NCBI GenBank assembly: GCA_910576855.1
Contig: CAJTJP010000024.1
Coordinates: 1 to 48,752 of the forward strand
From: Erysipelotrichales bacterium
GTDB taxonomy: Bacteria; Bacillota_I; Bacilli_A; Erysipelotrichales; Erysipelotrichaceae
Reading direction: 5' to 3'
Length of the DNA stretch: 48,752 bases
Position 1 is the stretch's first letter. Every line of letters begins with the position of its first letter. Below, in pieces: positions 40,748-48,752 of this stretch. The translations under genes were made by a program, and so were the position numbers. A model generated the notes under the pieces. The model ran no database searches and was not told the DNA's origin. It saw only the letters and a program-made list of their open reading frames with translations.

Positions 40748-41920
40748 ATGGCAGGACGTGTGTTATTTCATATTGATTTGAATTCATTTTATGCGAGTGC
40801 TGAGGTACTGAAAAATTCAGCTTTAGAAGGCTTACCGGTCGTTGTTGCGGGTTTACATCGGCGCAGTGTTGTTTCTACGGCCAGTTATGAGGCAAGAGAA
40901 TTCGGCGTTCACAGTGCGATGCCGCTGATGATGGCGCAGGAAAAGTGTCCGCAGCTTGTCGTAGTACAGGGCGATTACTCTTGGTATGAAGAGCTGAGTG
41001 AGCGCTTTTTTCGCTTTGTACGGCAATTTTCTCCCTATGTAGAACCTGCCAGCATTGACGAGTGCTATGTTGATGTGACCGAGGTCATCAAGCAATATAA
41101 GCGACCGCTCGATTTGGCATGGACGATGCAGCAGCGTATTTATCAGGAGCTTCATTTACCGTGCAGCATCGGTGTAGGACCGAACAAATTCTTAGCGAAA
41201 ATGGCAAGTGATATGCGTAAACCGATGGGCATCACCGTATTAAGAAAGCAGGAGATAGCGGCAAAGCTTTGGCCCTTATCTATCACCGAGATGTGGGGAA
41301 TCGGGAAAAAAAGTCATCCGACATTGATCGCAAACGGGATCACGACGATCGGTGATTTAGCTAATCCTGACAATGAAACAAAGATTATGACGCTGTTGGG
41401 CAAGCATGCGTATTCTTCTATTCAAAATGCCCGCGGCAATGATACGAATGTATTATCTTTTAATACGACCGTTCAATCAATATCTCAATCAACGACCTTA
41501 GATCGTGATATTGAGGATTATGATGAAATCAAAACGGTTTTGAGAAGACTTGCGAAGGCATTATCAAGACGTGCTCAAGGTGATGATTTAAAGGGCAGAC
41601 ATATTTCCTTAAGTATTCGCTATTTCGATTTCACCAATGCGGTTCGTTCTATGAGCTATCAGGACTATACGAATGATGAAACGATTCTGTTTGAACAGGC
41701 ATTGTTGTTGTTCGACCGCAATCATAACGGAAAAGCAATTCGTCATTTAGGAATCGGTTTAGGCTCATTATTCTCTCGCAATAAATCGATCGATCAGTTG
41801 CAGTTGGAATTGAAGGAGCATACTGCCAAAGATTCTATTTCTGATGTACTTGACCGGCTGAATGCGCAAATTCCGGGAATTCATTTAACGACGGCGGATA
41901 AAAAGCTGCAGCACTCATAA
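40748..41920 (+). CDS. dinB: DNA polymerase IV (Y family)
   Basis: Translesion polymerase of 390 residues. Palm motif HIDLNSFYASAEVL with the first Asp, SIDECYVDVTEV with the catalytic Asp-Glu pair, IGVGPNKFLAKMASDMRKPMGI, and the helix-hairpin-helix region WGIGKKSHPTLIANGI. The C-terminal little-finger domain follows. No clamp-binding tail Q-x-x-L-F is obvious. No SOS box is seen upstream. RBS GAGGAG. Confidence 0.96.
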   Translation: MAGRVLFHIDLNSFYASAEVLKNSALEGLPVVVAGLHRRSVVSTASYEAREFGVHSAMPLMMAQEKCPQLVVVQGDYSWYEELSERFFRFVRQFSPYVEPASIDECYVDVTEVIKQYKRPLDLAWTMQQRIYQELHLPCSIGVGPNKFLAKMASDMRKPMGITVLRKQEIAAKLWPLSITEMWGIGKKSHPTLIANGITTIGDLANPDNETKIMTLLGKHAYSSIQNARGNDTNVLSFNTTVQSISQSTTLDRDIEDYDEIKTVLRRLAKALSRRAQGDDLKGRHISLSIRYFDFTNAVRSMSYQDYTNDETILFEQALLLFDRNHNGKAIRHLGIGLGSLFSRNKSIDQLQLELKEHTAKDSISDVLDRLNAQIPGIHLTTADKKLQHS

Positions 41921-41937
41921 TTTGTCGAACGAAATAA

Positions 41938-41960
41938 GGACACATGTCAGTGTCTTTTTT
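41938..41960 (+). terminator. Intrinsic terminator of dinB
   Basis: GGACAC-ATGTCA-GTGTC with a short stem followed by six T. Confidence 0.8.
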
Positions 41961-41986
41961 CATACACTTTGTTAGAGGTGATGAGC

Positions 41987-42592
41987 TTGAATAAACGATT
42001 TTATCACGGCTTGCTGCATAAATATAAAAATGTCTATATCTTTATTGCGATTTTAATCAGCGCAGGCTTTTTTATGGGACTTTTCTTATCAAGGTATATC
42101 GATAATACCGATATTCATTCACTTTCGTCTTATCTTACAACAATCAATGAGGTAAATGACACATATCCTGCCTTTGTGAATCAGTTTTTTATCGGAATTT
42201 TATTTATCCTGTTGGTGTTTTTTCTCGGTACAAGTATTATCGGTATTCCGCTGATTGCGTTTATTATCTTTACCAAAGGACTTCAAATCGGTTTTTCCTG
42301 TGCACTGTTTGTCGCAAGCTATCAGTTAAAGGGTATTGCGGGAATCGCTTTGACATTGGCTCCGCAGGTGATTTTGGATTTACTGGCAACATGTCTCATT
42401 GCCGCCAGTGCGATTCAGTTATCCATGTATTTGATCTACAGTTCTTCAAATCGCGAGCGTTTGAATTTTAAGCTGCTGATCAACAGTGTTTTGAATGATT
42501 TATGTATCTGCTTCGTTATCGTATTGATTGCGGCTTATGTAAAATCAACGCTTGTGGTAGAGCTGATCAAGCTGTTCCGTCTGATCGGTTGA
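41987..42592 (+). CDS. spoIIM: Stage II sporulation protein M
   Basis: A 201-residue polytopic protein of the engulfment machinery (with SpoIID and SpoIIP in Bacillus). Helices at about 14-34, 65-95, 100-125, 130-152 and 175-195. The order spoIIM, then xerD, then deoB matches Bacillus. The start codon is probably TTG at 41987: RBS AGAGGTG lies 7 bp upstream, while the nearby ATG at 41981 is too close to it. Confidence 0.85.
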   Translation: MNKRFYHGLLHKYKNVYIFIAILISAGFFMGLFLSRYIDNTDIHSLSSYLTTINEVNDTYPAFVNQFFIGILFILLVFFLGTSIIGIPLIAFIIFTKGLQIGFSCALFVASYQLKGIAGIALTLAPQVILDLLATCLIAASAIQLSMYLIYSSSNRERLNFKLLINSVLNDLCICFVIVLIAAYVKSTLVVELIKLFRLIG

Positions 42593-42699
42593 TTTTCAAT
42601 GTGATAGGCAGTAAGGTGATTCTGTGCCTTATGTCGGAAGTATTTGCATTTGTGTCTGATTTCCTTGTATAATAATTGTGAATTGAAAAGAGGAAATCT

Positions 42700-43368
42700 A
42701 TGGATCTGTCACAATGTCATTTAGATTATTTACCGAATAGCGATATTTACTATTATCAGCATCCCGATATGTTTCATACGAATACAGATACAGCGTTATT
42801 GGGAGAATTTGCGGATATCAGAAAAAAAGATGTCGTTTTGGATATCGGTACGAATAACGGCGCTTTACTGCTGTATGCGATGCGTAAAAAACCGCAGCAG
42901 TTGATCGGTGTGGATATCAACGAAGAAGCATGTGAGCTTGCCGATTATAATTTGAATCATTATCATCATGCACAGGCAAAGATAATTGCCTGTGATATTT
43001 TAGCGTTTTCACATCGGCCCGTTTCCTGTATTATTTGTAATCCACCGTATTTTAAGGTAAGTGATGAAAAGCAGCTGAATCGAAATGAATACTTATCGAA
43101 TGCCCGTCATGAAGCAAAGCTGACGCTTTCGGCCTTATTAAAAAAGGCAAGTGAGCTGTTGGTCGATAAGGGCAGACTTTATATGATCCAGCGCAGTGAT
43201 CGTCTGATAGATATAGCGCTTGGGTGTCGTGAAAATCATATGGAGGTGAAAAAGATACAGCTTGTCTATGATGAAGCAAAGAGCGATGCACAAAGTGTTT
43301 TGATCGAAGCGATGAAAAGCGGAAGGGCAGGCTGCCGCATTTTACCGATTCATACGACAAAGCGCTGA
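42700..43368 (+). CDS. TrmN6/YfiC-type SAM-dependent methyltransferase
   Basis: A 222-residue class I methyltransferase. SAM loop VLDIGTNNGALLLYA, the N6-adenine motif CNPPYF, and a FHTNTDTALLGEFA lead segment, as in tRNA(Val) A37 N6-methyltransferase and its Firmicute relatives. The exact target is not certain. A TGTATAAT extended -10 lies about 25 bp upstream with GAGGAAA as RBS, so it has its own promoter between spoIIM and xerD. Confidence 0.85.
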   Translation: MDLSQCHLDYLPNSDIYYYQHPDMFHTNTDTALLGEFADIRKKDVVLDIGTNNGALLLYAMRKKPQQLIGVDINEEACELADYNLNHYHHAQAKIIACDILAFSHRPVSCIICNPPYFKVSDEKQLNRNEYLSNARHEAKLTLSALLKKASELLVDKGRLYMIQRSDRLIDIALGCRENHMEVKKIQLVYDEAKSDAQSVLIEAMKSGRAGCRILPIHTTKR

Positions 43369-43430
43369 TAAATACTCACTGCTTGCGTAATCGGTACTAA
43401 ATTGTGGTATAATATTACACGGTGATAAAA

Positions 43431-44327
43431 ATGCAGATTCGCGATGCGATTGAGGACTATCTTCATCATATCAGTGTTGTAGATCAAAAGGCCATCACAA
43501 GCATTCAGGCTTATACTCGTGATTTACGTATTTATGAATCTTTTTTAACTGTGCGTGAACTTCATCAGATCAATGATATCAGTTATGCGGATATTCAGGA
43601 TTTTATTCAGGAGCAGCGTAAAGTAAAGAAAAGCAATTCGGTAAACAGAATGATTTCCACACTGCATAATTTTCATCATTATATTACCTTTACTTATCCG
43701 AAGGAAAATGATCCGAGCTTGTTTATTCATTCAAAGAAAGATGGACGAAAGCTGCCGCGATACTTCAATGAGCATGATATCATACGGCTTTTGGACAGCT
43801 TCGGAAATAATGATCAAGAGCTGTTTGAGCATGCGATGCTGGAACTGTTATACAGCTGCGGTTTGCGTGTGAGTGAGCTGTGTTCTTTAACGATGAATCA
43901 ATTACATTTGGAACAGGGCTTTTTGCGGGTGATCGGTAAAGGGGATAAGGAGCGTATGATACCGATTCATCAGCGAGCGATTCATATCGTGCGTGATTAT
44001 GTTACGACGGTACGCTCCAAGTGGCAGAAAAAGCGTATGCCGAATGTGTTTTTGAATCATTTAGGCAATGCGGTAAGCAGACAATATGTGCACCGTTTGA
44101 TTAAAACCAAACTTGCTGAGATGAATTTAGATGAAAGTCTGTCAGCACACAGTTTCCGTCACAGCTTTGCAACGCATTTGTTGGACGGAGGCGCTGATTT
44201 ACGTGTCGTTCAGGAGCTGCTCGGACACAGCGATATCAAAACGACCCAGATATATACCCATGTTCAAAATAAACGCCTGAAGGAGGCTTATGCTTCCTTT
44301 CATCCGCGCTCGAAACAAAAGGAGTAG
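43431..44327 (+). CDS. xerD: Tyrosine recombinase XerD
   Basis: Resolves chromosome dimers at dif. Of 298 residues, the N-terminal SAM-like domain includes AIEDYLHHISVV and SVNRMISTLHNFHHYI. The catalytic domain has Arg in LLYSCGLRVSELCSL, Lys in VIGKGDKERMIPI, H-x-x-R in SAHSFRHSFATHLLDGGADLR, His in LLGHSDIKTT and the Tyr in QIYTHV. ATG at 43431 follows GGTGAT; GTG at 43422 is the alternative. deoB begins 3 bp after its stop. Confidence 0.93.
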   Translation: MQIRDAIEDYLHHISVVDQKAITSIQAYTRDLRIYESFLTVRELHQINDISYADIQDFIQEQRKVKKSNSVNRMISTLHNFHHYITFTYPKENDPSLFIHSKKDGRKLPRYFNEHDIIRLLDSFGNNDQELFEHAMLELLYSCGLRVSELCSLTMNQLHLEQGFLRVIGKGDKERMIPIHQRAIHIVRDYVTTVRSKWQKKRMPNVFLNHLGNAVSRQYVHRLIKTKLAEMNLDESLSAHSFRHSFATHLLDGGADLRVVQELLGHSDIKTTQIYTHVQNKRLKEAYASFHPRSKQKE

Positions 44328-44330
44328 ACA

Positions 44331-45512
44331 ATGAGATATCAAAGAATTATAACGATCGTGATCGATTCCTTGGGAGTCGGATCTGCGCCTGATGCGATCG
44401 CTTATCATGACGAAGGCAGTGATACGCTCGGCCATATTGATGCCGTAGTATCCTCGCTGCATATACCCAATCTGACAAGACTTGGCTTGGCGAATCTGCA
44501 TCCGCTGACTCACTGTAAGGCAAGTCGAGAGCCGCTCGGCTATTATACGAAACTGCTCGAGACTTCTAAGGGAAAGGATACGATCAGCGGTCATTGGGAA
44601 ATGATGGGTCTTCCCGTTACCGAGCCGTTTTTGACCTTTACGGATAGCGGCTTTCCAAATGAATTATTGAAGGCGCTGACAGAGCGGTGCGGCTGTGCAT
44701 TTATCGGCAATAAGGCAAGCAGCGGCACAGCTGTCTTAAAGGAGCTCGGTGAAAGAGCACTTTCAGAAAACAGCGTGATTATTTATACCTCAGCCGATTC
44801 CGTCCTGCAGCTTGCCGCACATGAGGAAAGCTTTGGCTTAACGCGGCTTTATCGCTGTTGTGAAATTGCCCGTGAGCTGACATTGAAAGAAGAATGGCGT
44901 GTCGGCAGAGTGATCGCTCGTCCTTTTATCGGTAATAATCAAGATGATTTTATGCGTACCGCCAATCGTCATGACTATGCATTAAAGCCATACGGACGAA
45001 CGGTATTGAATGAGCTTAAGGACAACGGCTTTGATGTGATCGGTATCGGTAAGATCGCTGATATCTTTGCGAATGAGGGCATTACCGAAAGCTATCGCTC
45101 TCAAAGCAGCGTCATCGGAATGAAACAGACGATTGATATGCTGAAGCAAGATTTTAACGGACTGTGCTTTGTTAATTTGGTTGATTTTGATGCGTTGTGG
45201 GGACATCGTCGCGATCCGATCGGCTACGCTCAAGAGCTGGAACGATTTGATTCCTCACTGGGGGAATTATTCAATGAACTGAGAGCTGATGATTTATTGA
45301 TGATTACTGCCGATCACGGCAATGATCCTACCTTTCTGGGCAGCGATCATACAAGAGAGGCAGTGCCGTTATTAATATATGGCAAGGATATGTTGGGTCA
45401 TGGCTTATTGCCTGTTCAAGACAGCTTTGTCTGTGTCGGACACACCATTGCCGATAACTTTCAGCTTTCCGGAGCACACAGCGGACAATCGCTTTTGAGG
45501 TTTTTGCGATAG
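44331..45512 (+). CDS. deoB: Phosphopentomutase
   Basis: Interconverts (deoxy)ribose 1- and 5-phosphate in nucleoside catabolism. The 393-residue product has the alkaline-phosphatase-fold metal motifs [13 protein letters not shown] near the start and [30 protein letters not shown] near the end, plus [10 protein letters not shown] with the catalytic Thr region. In Bacillus it follows xerD and precedes a purine-nucleoside phosphorylase, absent here. Confidence 0.96.
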   Translation: MRYQRIITIVIDSLGVGSAPDAIAYHDEGSDTLGHIDAVVSSLHIPNLTRLGLANLHPLTHCKASREPLGYYTKLLETSKGKDTISGHWEMMGLPVTEPFLTFTDSGFPNELLKALTERCGCAFIGNKASSGTAVLKELGERALSENSVIIYTSADSVLQLAAHEESFGLTRLYRCCEIARELTLKEEWRVGRVIARPFIGNNQDDFMRTANRHDYALKPYGRTVLNELKDNGFDVIGIGKIADIFANEGITESYRSQSSVIGMKQTIDMLKQDFNGLCFVNLVDFDALWGHRRDPIGYAQELERFDSSLGELFNELRADDLLMITADHGNDPTFLGSDHTREAVPLLIYGKDMLGHGLLPVQDSFVCVGHTIADNFQLSGAHSGQSLLRFLR

Positions 45513-45663
45513 AAATGCTTCAAGAATGGCGGTGAATATAACCTCAAGAATGAGAGGCTTTCGTTTATACAAAATAGATTCAGTTTTAGAAAATCAGTGT
45601 AAAACAGATAAATAAATTAAGCATAAGAATGCCGTAGGGCAGAAACAGATAAGGAGAATACCT

Positions 45664-46497
45664 ATGAGTAATTGTAATACTTGTCCAAGTAAAGGAAAAT
45701 GCGGAAAAAAAGAGGAGGCTTGCGGAATTGTCAATAATCCCAAAAATCATATTCAGCATGTGATTGCCGTTATGAGCGGAAAGGGCGGTGTCGGTAAATC
45801 AAGCTGTACCGTCTTAACAGCGAAGGAATTAAGAAAGCGCGGCTTTTCTGTCGGTATTATGGATGCGGATATCACCGGTCCCAGTATACCGCGCTTAATG
45901 AATGTTGTTCATGAAAAAGCCTACGGAACCAATGATGCGATTGAACCGGTCATTGATAAGGACGGTATCAAACTGATGTCCTTGAATTTCTTGATGGAGG
46001 ATGAAAATCAGCCTGTGATATGGCGCGGTCCGATTGTAGGTAATGCGGTCAAGCAATTTTGGACTGATGTCGTGTGGGGTGATTTAGATTATTTATTGAT
46101 CGATATGCCGCCGGGAACCGGAGATGTAGCTTTAACGATTCTGCAGAGTATGCCGGTCAACAGTGTGATCATGGTATCAACACCGCAGCCGATGGTTTCT
46201 ATGATCGTATCTAAGGCAATCAATATGTGCAAACAAATGAATATACCGATTTGCGGTGTAATTGAAAACATGAGCTATGTATTATGTCCTGATTGCGGGA
46301 AACAGATCAAAATCTATCAGAATAGCGATACGCCGGAATTCTTAAAACAAAATCAGCTTCCGTTATTATGTGAACTGCCGATGATGGAAAGCGTTGCGAT
46401 GATTCATAAGGACGATGATTTCGATGAGGCGAAGCAGGCGGTGATCGATCAGTTGATGAAGCCTTGTGTGAATCAAATTATTGCGTCAATGAAATAG
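45664..46497 (+). CDS. Mrp/Nbp35-family iron-sulfur carrier ATPase
   Basis: A 277-residue P-loop ATPase with an N-terminal cysteine set (C4, C7, C13, C20 in NCNTCPSKGKC...EEAC), deviant Walker A SGKGGVGKSSCTV, DADITGPSIPRLM, the carrier signature MPPGTGDVALT, and a C-terminal CPDCGK C-x2-C likely holding a bridging [4Fe-4S] cluster. Members move Fe-S clusters to apoproteins. Possible recipients here include the TtcA-like protein and MtaB, as inference only. RBS AAGGAGAA. Confidence 0.93.
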   Translation: MSNCNTCPSKGKCGKKEEACGIVNNPKNHIQHVIAVMSGKGGVGKSSCTVLTAKELRKRGFSVGIMDADITGPSIPRLMNVVHEKAYGTNDAIEPVIDKDGIKLMSLNFLMEDENQPVIWRGPIVGNAVKQFWTDVVWGDLDYLLIDMPPGTGDVALTILQSMPVNSVIMVSTPQPMVSMIVSKAINMCKQMNIPICGVIENMSYVLCPDCGKQIKIYQNSDTPEFLKQNQLPLLCELPMMESVAMIHKDDDFDEAKQAVIDQLMKPCVNQIIASMK

Positions 46498-46522
46498 AAT
46501 ACCTTGTATTCAGGAGGTACGA

Positions 46523-47845
46523 ATGAAAATACCGGTATTAATTTTAACCAAAGCGATATCATTTATTTTAAGGCTTATGGGCAGAGGCGGTTCCTTTCCC
46601 GGTCAAATCGCTTTAAAGCTGAATCAAAACATTTTTGATTGTTTTCGTTATACATGTCCGATTATCGTAGTAACGGGGACAAACGGAAAGACCTCTACAA
46701 GCAATATGATTGCAGATTTATTTACCGCTGCCGATCAAAAAATCATCAATAATCGCAAGGGAGATAACTTAAAGGAAGGAATTGCAACTGCATTTATCAA
46801 CGCTGCGAGTATCAGCGGTAAGATTGATGCGGATGCAATGGTGCTTGAGGTTGATGAATTAAATATCCCTTATATTATGAAGCATGTAAAGGTATCAGCC
46901 TTGGTGCTGACGAATTTCTTTCGCGATCAGCTGGATCGCTCCCAAGAAATGGAACAGCTGATTCAAAAAATAGAAGTAGCTGTCAAGGATTTCAAGGGAA
47001 CACTAGTATTAAACGGAAATGATCCCAATGTAGTGCGAGTGAAGGATCATGCGCCTGATGCGTCAGCCCTGTATTTCGGTGCAGAGCGCTGTGAAGCATC
47101 TTCAAGTATCCCACAGGAGGCAAGTGAAGGGAAATTCTGTCCTCGCTGTAATCATATGTTGACTTATTCCTTTTATCAGTATTCTCATATCGGAATGTTT
47201 CAATGTACGAATTGTGAGTATTGTACTCCTAAGCTTGATGTCTGCGGTGAGGATATTACGATTGAAAAGGGCAGCTTCCGTTATGAAAACACTTTGTTTC
47301 ATGCGCCGATTGCTTCCTTGTATACGATTTATAACTGCATAGCAGTGATTGCCGTTGCGAAGCTGTGCCAGCTTCCGTATGATTTATGCGAACGTGTCTT
47401 TCGTCATACGAAGCAGCCTGCAGGACGTAATGAAACCTTTGCGTGGCAGGGAAATGATTATACGTTAAATCTTGTGAAAAATCCTACCGGTGCGAATGAG
47501 GTATTGAAAACCATCGAATCGGATAAGGATGAAAAAGCTTTGATGATCGTATTAAACGATAATGCACAGGACGGCACCGATGTATCTTGGATTTATGATG
47601 CACAGTTTGAGCGCGTGTTACAGCTTTCTACGCAGCGTATCATCTGTTCCGGCACAAGAGCCTATGATATGGCACTTCGTATCAAATATGCCGATTATCC
47701 GGGTGAAATCATTGTGATTGAGGATCAAAAGAGGGCATTGGACGCTTTATATGATTATCATATTCGCAGCTATATCATTGCGACCTATACGGCCTTGGCA
47801 CCGATACGTGCTTTAATGAGGAAGGATGAAGCTCATGCAGCATAA
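46523..47845 (+). CDS. murT: Lipid II isoglutaminyl synthase subunit MurT
   Basis: Mur-ligase-like subunit that activates the D-Glu alpha-carboxylate of lipid II. The 440-residue protein has Walker VVTGTNGKTSTSNMIADLF, NFFRDQLDRSQEM, a four-cysteine ribbon (CPRCNHM and CTNCEYC at about 210-235) typical of MurT, and a C-terminal DUF1727 part with NLVKNPTGANEVL and LNDNAQDGTDVSWIYDA. Partner of gatD, which it overlaps by 11 bp. RBS AGGAGG. Confidence 0.95.
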   Translation: MKIPVLILTKAISFILRLMGRGGSFPGQIALKLNQNIFDCFRYTCPIIVVTGTNGKTSTSNMIADLFTAADQKIINNRKGDNLKEGIATAFINAASISGKIDADAMVLEVDELNIPYIMKHVKVSALVLTNFFRDQLDRSQEMEQLIQKIEVAVKDFKGTLVLNGNDPNVVRVKDHAPDASALYFGAERCEASSSIPQEASEGKFCPRCNHMLTYSFYQYSHIGMFQCTNCEYCTPKLDVCGEDITIEKGSFRYENTLFHAPIASLYTIYNCIAVIAVAKLCQLPYDLCERVFRHTKQPAGRNETFAWQGNDYTLNLVKNPTGANEVLKTIESDKDEKALMIVLNDNAQDGTDVSWIYDAQFERVLQLSTQRIICSGTRAYDMALRIKYADYPGEIIVIEDQKRALDALYDYHIRSYIIATYTALAPIRALMRKDEAHAA

Positions 47846-48587
47846 TAAAATACGTGTTTGTTGGATGTATCATAATATCATGGATCTCTACGGTGATAAG
47901 GGCAATATGATGGTGCTGTCCAAGCGTTGTGAAAAAAGAGGAATCGAATGTGAGATCGTTCCCTTGGAAATCGGACAGGAAATGGATTTGACTTCCTTTG
48001 ATTTACTGTTTTTGGGCGGCGGTGCTGATCGAGAACAAGTGCTGTTAATGGAAGATTTGTTGAAGCGGAAGCAGCAGATTGCGAAAGCGATGGAACAGGG
48101 GACTTTCGTTGTATTGATTTGCGGCGGATATCAGTTATTCGGACAATACTATATTGCCGCAGACGGTACGAAAATCGAAGGCTTGAAATTCTTTGATTAT
48201 TACACAGAGGCCGGAAGCAATTATCAGCGCTGCATCGGCAATATCGCTGTCTTCGCACAGCTTGATGATATAACAACGACGGTAATCGGTTTTGAGAATC
48301 ACGGAGGGCAAACGCGCAACGTCAATACACCGTTCGGCAAGGTATTATCCGGCTTTGGCAATAATCAAAGTGATCATATGGAAGGTTTTTACAACGGACA
48401 AGTACTTGGAACTTATCTGCATGGACCGCTGTTTCCTAAAAATCCCGAGGTCGCTGATTTCGTGATTTATAAGTGCTTGAAAAAGCAGAATCCTGAGTTG
48501 AAGTATACCGATTTAACAAGACTGGATGACTCTTTGGAGCAACGAGCACGAGAGGTCATGTTGAAACGAATGAATCTAACTGTGTAG
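47835..48587 (+). CDS. gatD: Lipid II isoglutaminyl synthase subunit GatD
   Basis: Glutamine amidotransferase subunit that supplies ammonia for MurT. A 250-residue class I GATase: Cys 96 in FVVLICGGYQ and His about 196 in LGTYLHGPLF. NHGGQTRN and a C-terminal helix are as in S. aureus GatD. The ATG at 47835 follows GAGGAAGG; an upstream ATG at 47826 is too near to it. Amidation of D-Glu to D-isoglutamine is common in Firmicutes and affects crosslinking and lysozyme sensitivity. Confidence 0.95.
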   Translation: MQHNKIRVCWMYHNIMDLYGDKGNMMVLSKRCEKRGIECEIVPLEIGQEMDLTSFDLLFLGGGADREQVLLMEDLLKRKQQIAKAMEQGTFVVLICGGYQLFGQYYIAADGTKIEGLKFFDYYTEAGSNYQRCIGNIAVFAQLDDITTTVIGFENHGGQTRNVNTPFGKVLSGFGNNQSDHMEGFYNGQVLGTYLHGPLFPKNPEVADFVIYKCLKKQNPELKYTDLTRLDDSLEQRAREVMLKRMNLTV

Positions 48588-48610
48588 CTGTTGAGCTATG
48601 CAGTTTTTTT
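48578..48610 (+). terminator. Intrinsic terminator of murT-gatD
   Basis: AACTGTGTAGC pairs with GCTATGCAGTT in an 11-bp stem (two G-U pairs) with TGTTGA loop, followed by a T run. The stem includes the last three codons and stop of gatD. Confidence 0.88.
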
Positions 48611-48752
48611 GTATGACGGGCATGCCCGTATTCTGTGGTGGAAGTCCACAAAGGCGTAGCTATCAACGAACTAAATAGCGACTGGCAAGTTTCATATCGC
48701 GAGGTATGGGAGAGAAGAAGCCATAGCGAAATCGTAGCCCTACGAACAGAAA
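48611..48752 (+). mobile_element. 5' part of a probable group II intron (runs off the window)
   Basis: Beginning at GTATG directly behind the terminator T run, this DNA has no ORF but several pieces typical of group II intron domain I: GTGGTGGAAGTCCAC (short hairpin), GGCGTAGC, CGAACTAAATAGCGACTGGC, GCGAGGTATGGGAG, and AAATCGTAGCCCTACGAACA near the edge. A bacterial group II intron normally begins GTGYG; GTATG here deviates. Insertion right behind a terminator hairpin is the habit of class C introns. The reverse-transcriptase gene and 3' end would lie beyond the window. Confidence 0.55.

Noticed and set aside
45513-45663. Terminator or leader before the Mrp-family gene
   Set aside because: Only a short CCTC/GAGG stem with a weak T tract and no recognisable promoter; not enough for a call.
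1-48752. CRISPR array, tRNA or rRNA genes, prophage
   Set aside because: No regularly spaced repeats, no tRNA cloverleaf or CCA-ended gene, no rRNA sequence, and only a single lysozyme without other phage genes.

Overview
The window is a chromosomal segment of a spore-forming Firmicute, most likely from the Erysipelotrichales. Low-to-moderate GC, strong Shine-Dalgarno sites and sigma-A promoters point to Firmicutes. A scattered sporulation set (spoIIIAH, spoIVB, spmA/spmB with a dacB/dacF-type carboxypeptidase, yqfC/yqfD, spo0A, spoIIM) shows an endospore former. The family assignment is inference from gene content and order. All protein genes read on the + strand except the first complete one (625-1821).

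Layout. 1-624: truncated transposase tail with its IS end, a terminator, and a minus-strand structured RNA that may be 6S RNA. 625-1821 (-): TtcA-like tRNA thiolase fused to a GNAT acetyltransferase, divergent from truB-ribF. 3689-5983: RelA/SpoT-domain protein, an isolated spoIIIAH, and an Asp23-family gene. 6042-8871: 5'-nucleotidase, then an AT-rich island with two copies of a small two-helix membrane protein, a secreted protein of unknown function and a fossil of a deleted second copy. This block sits between asp23/yqhY and nusB, which are neighbours in Bacillus. 9167-17296: housekeeping run nusB-xseA-xseB-ispA-dxs-tlyA-recN-spoIVB; argR, expected between tlyA and recN, is absent, and spo0A does not follow spoIVB. 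17613-22127: DUF2779 nuclease-like protein; a MerR-controlled cluster with an ECF S component, DUF1893 and a small membrane protein; a GH25 lysozyme. 22266-25194: carboxypeptidase-spmA-spmB-rluB, an order shared with Bacillus. 25385-32507: six-gene ABC transporter plus two-component system cluster with accessory surface proteins. 32592-36966: rsmE, an unknown gene, mtaB, murE. 37091-40514: rpsU, yqfC-yqfD-phoH, spo0A. 40748-45512: dinB, spoIIM, a tRNA-type methyltransferase, xerD, deoB. 45664-48587: Mrp/Nbp35 ATPase, then murT-gatD. The window ends in what looks like the 5' part of a group II intron directly behind the gatD terminator.

How the genes work together. Most of the window is conserved core: tRNA/rRNA modification, DNA repair, isoprenoid precursors, peptidoglycan precursor synthesis and amidation, and sporulation. 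The less ordinary parts are the TtcA-GNAT fusion, the duplicated small-membrane-protein island, the MerR/ECF/DUF1893 cluster, the self-contained ABC/two-component operon with a direct repeat at its promoter, and mobile or structured RNA at both edges. I saw no CRISPR array, tRNA, rRNA or prophage.
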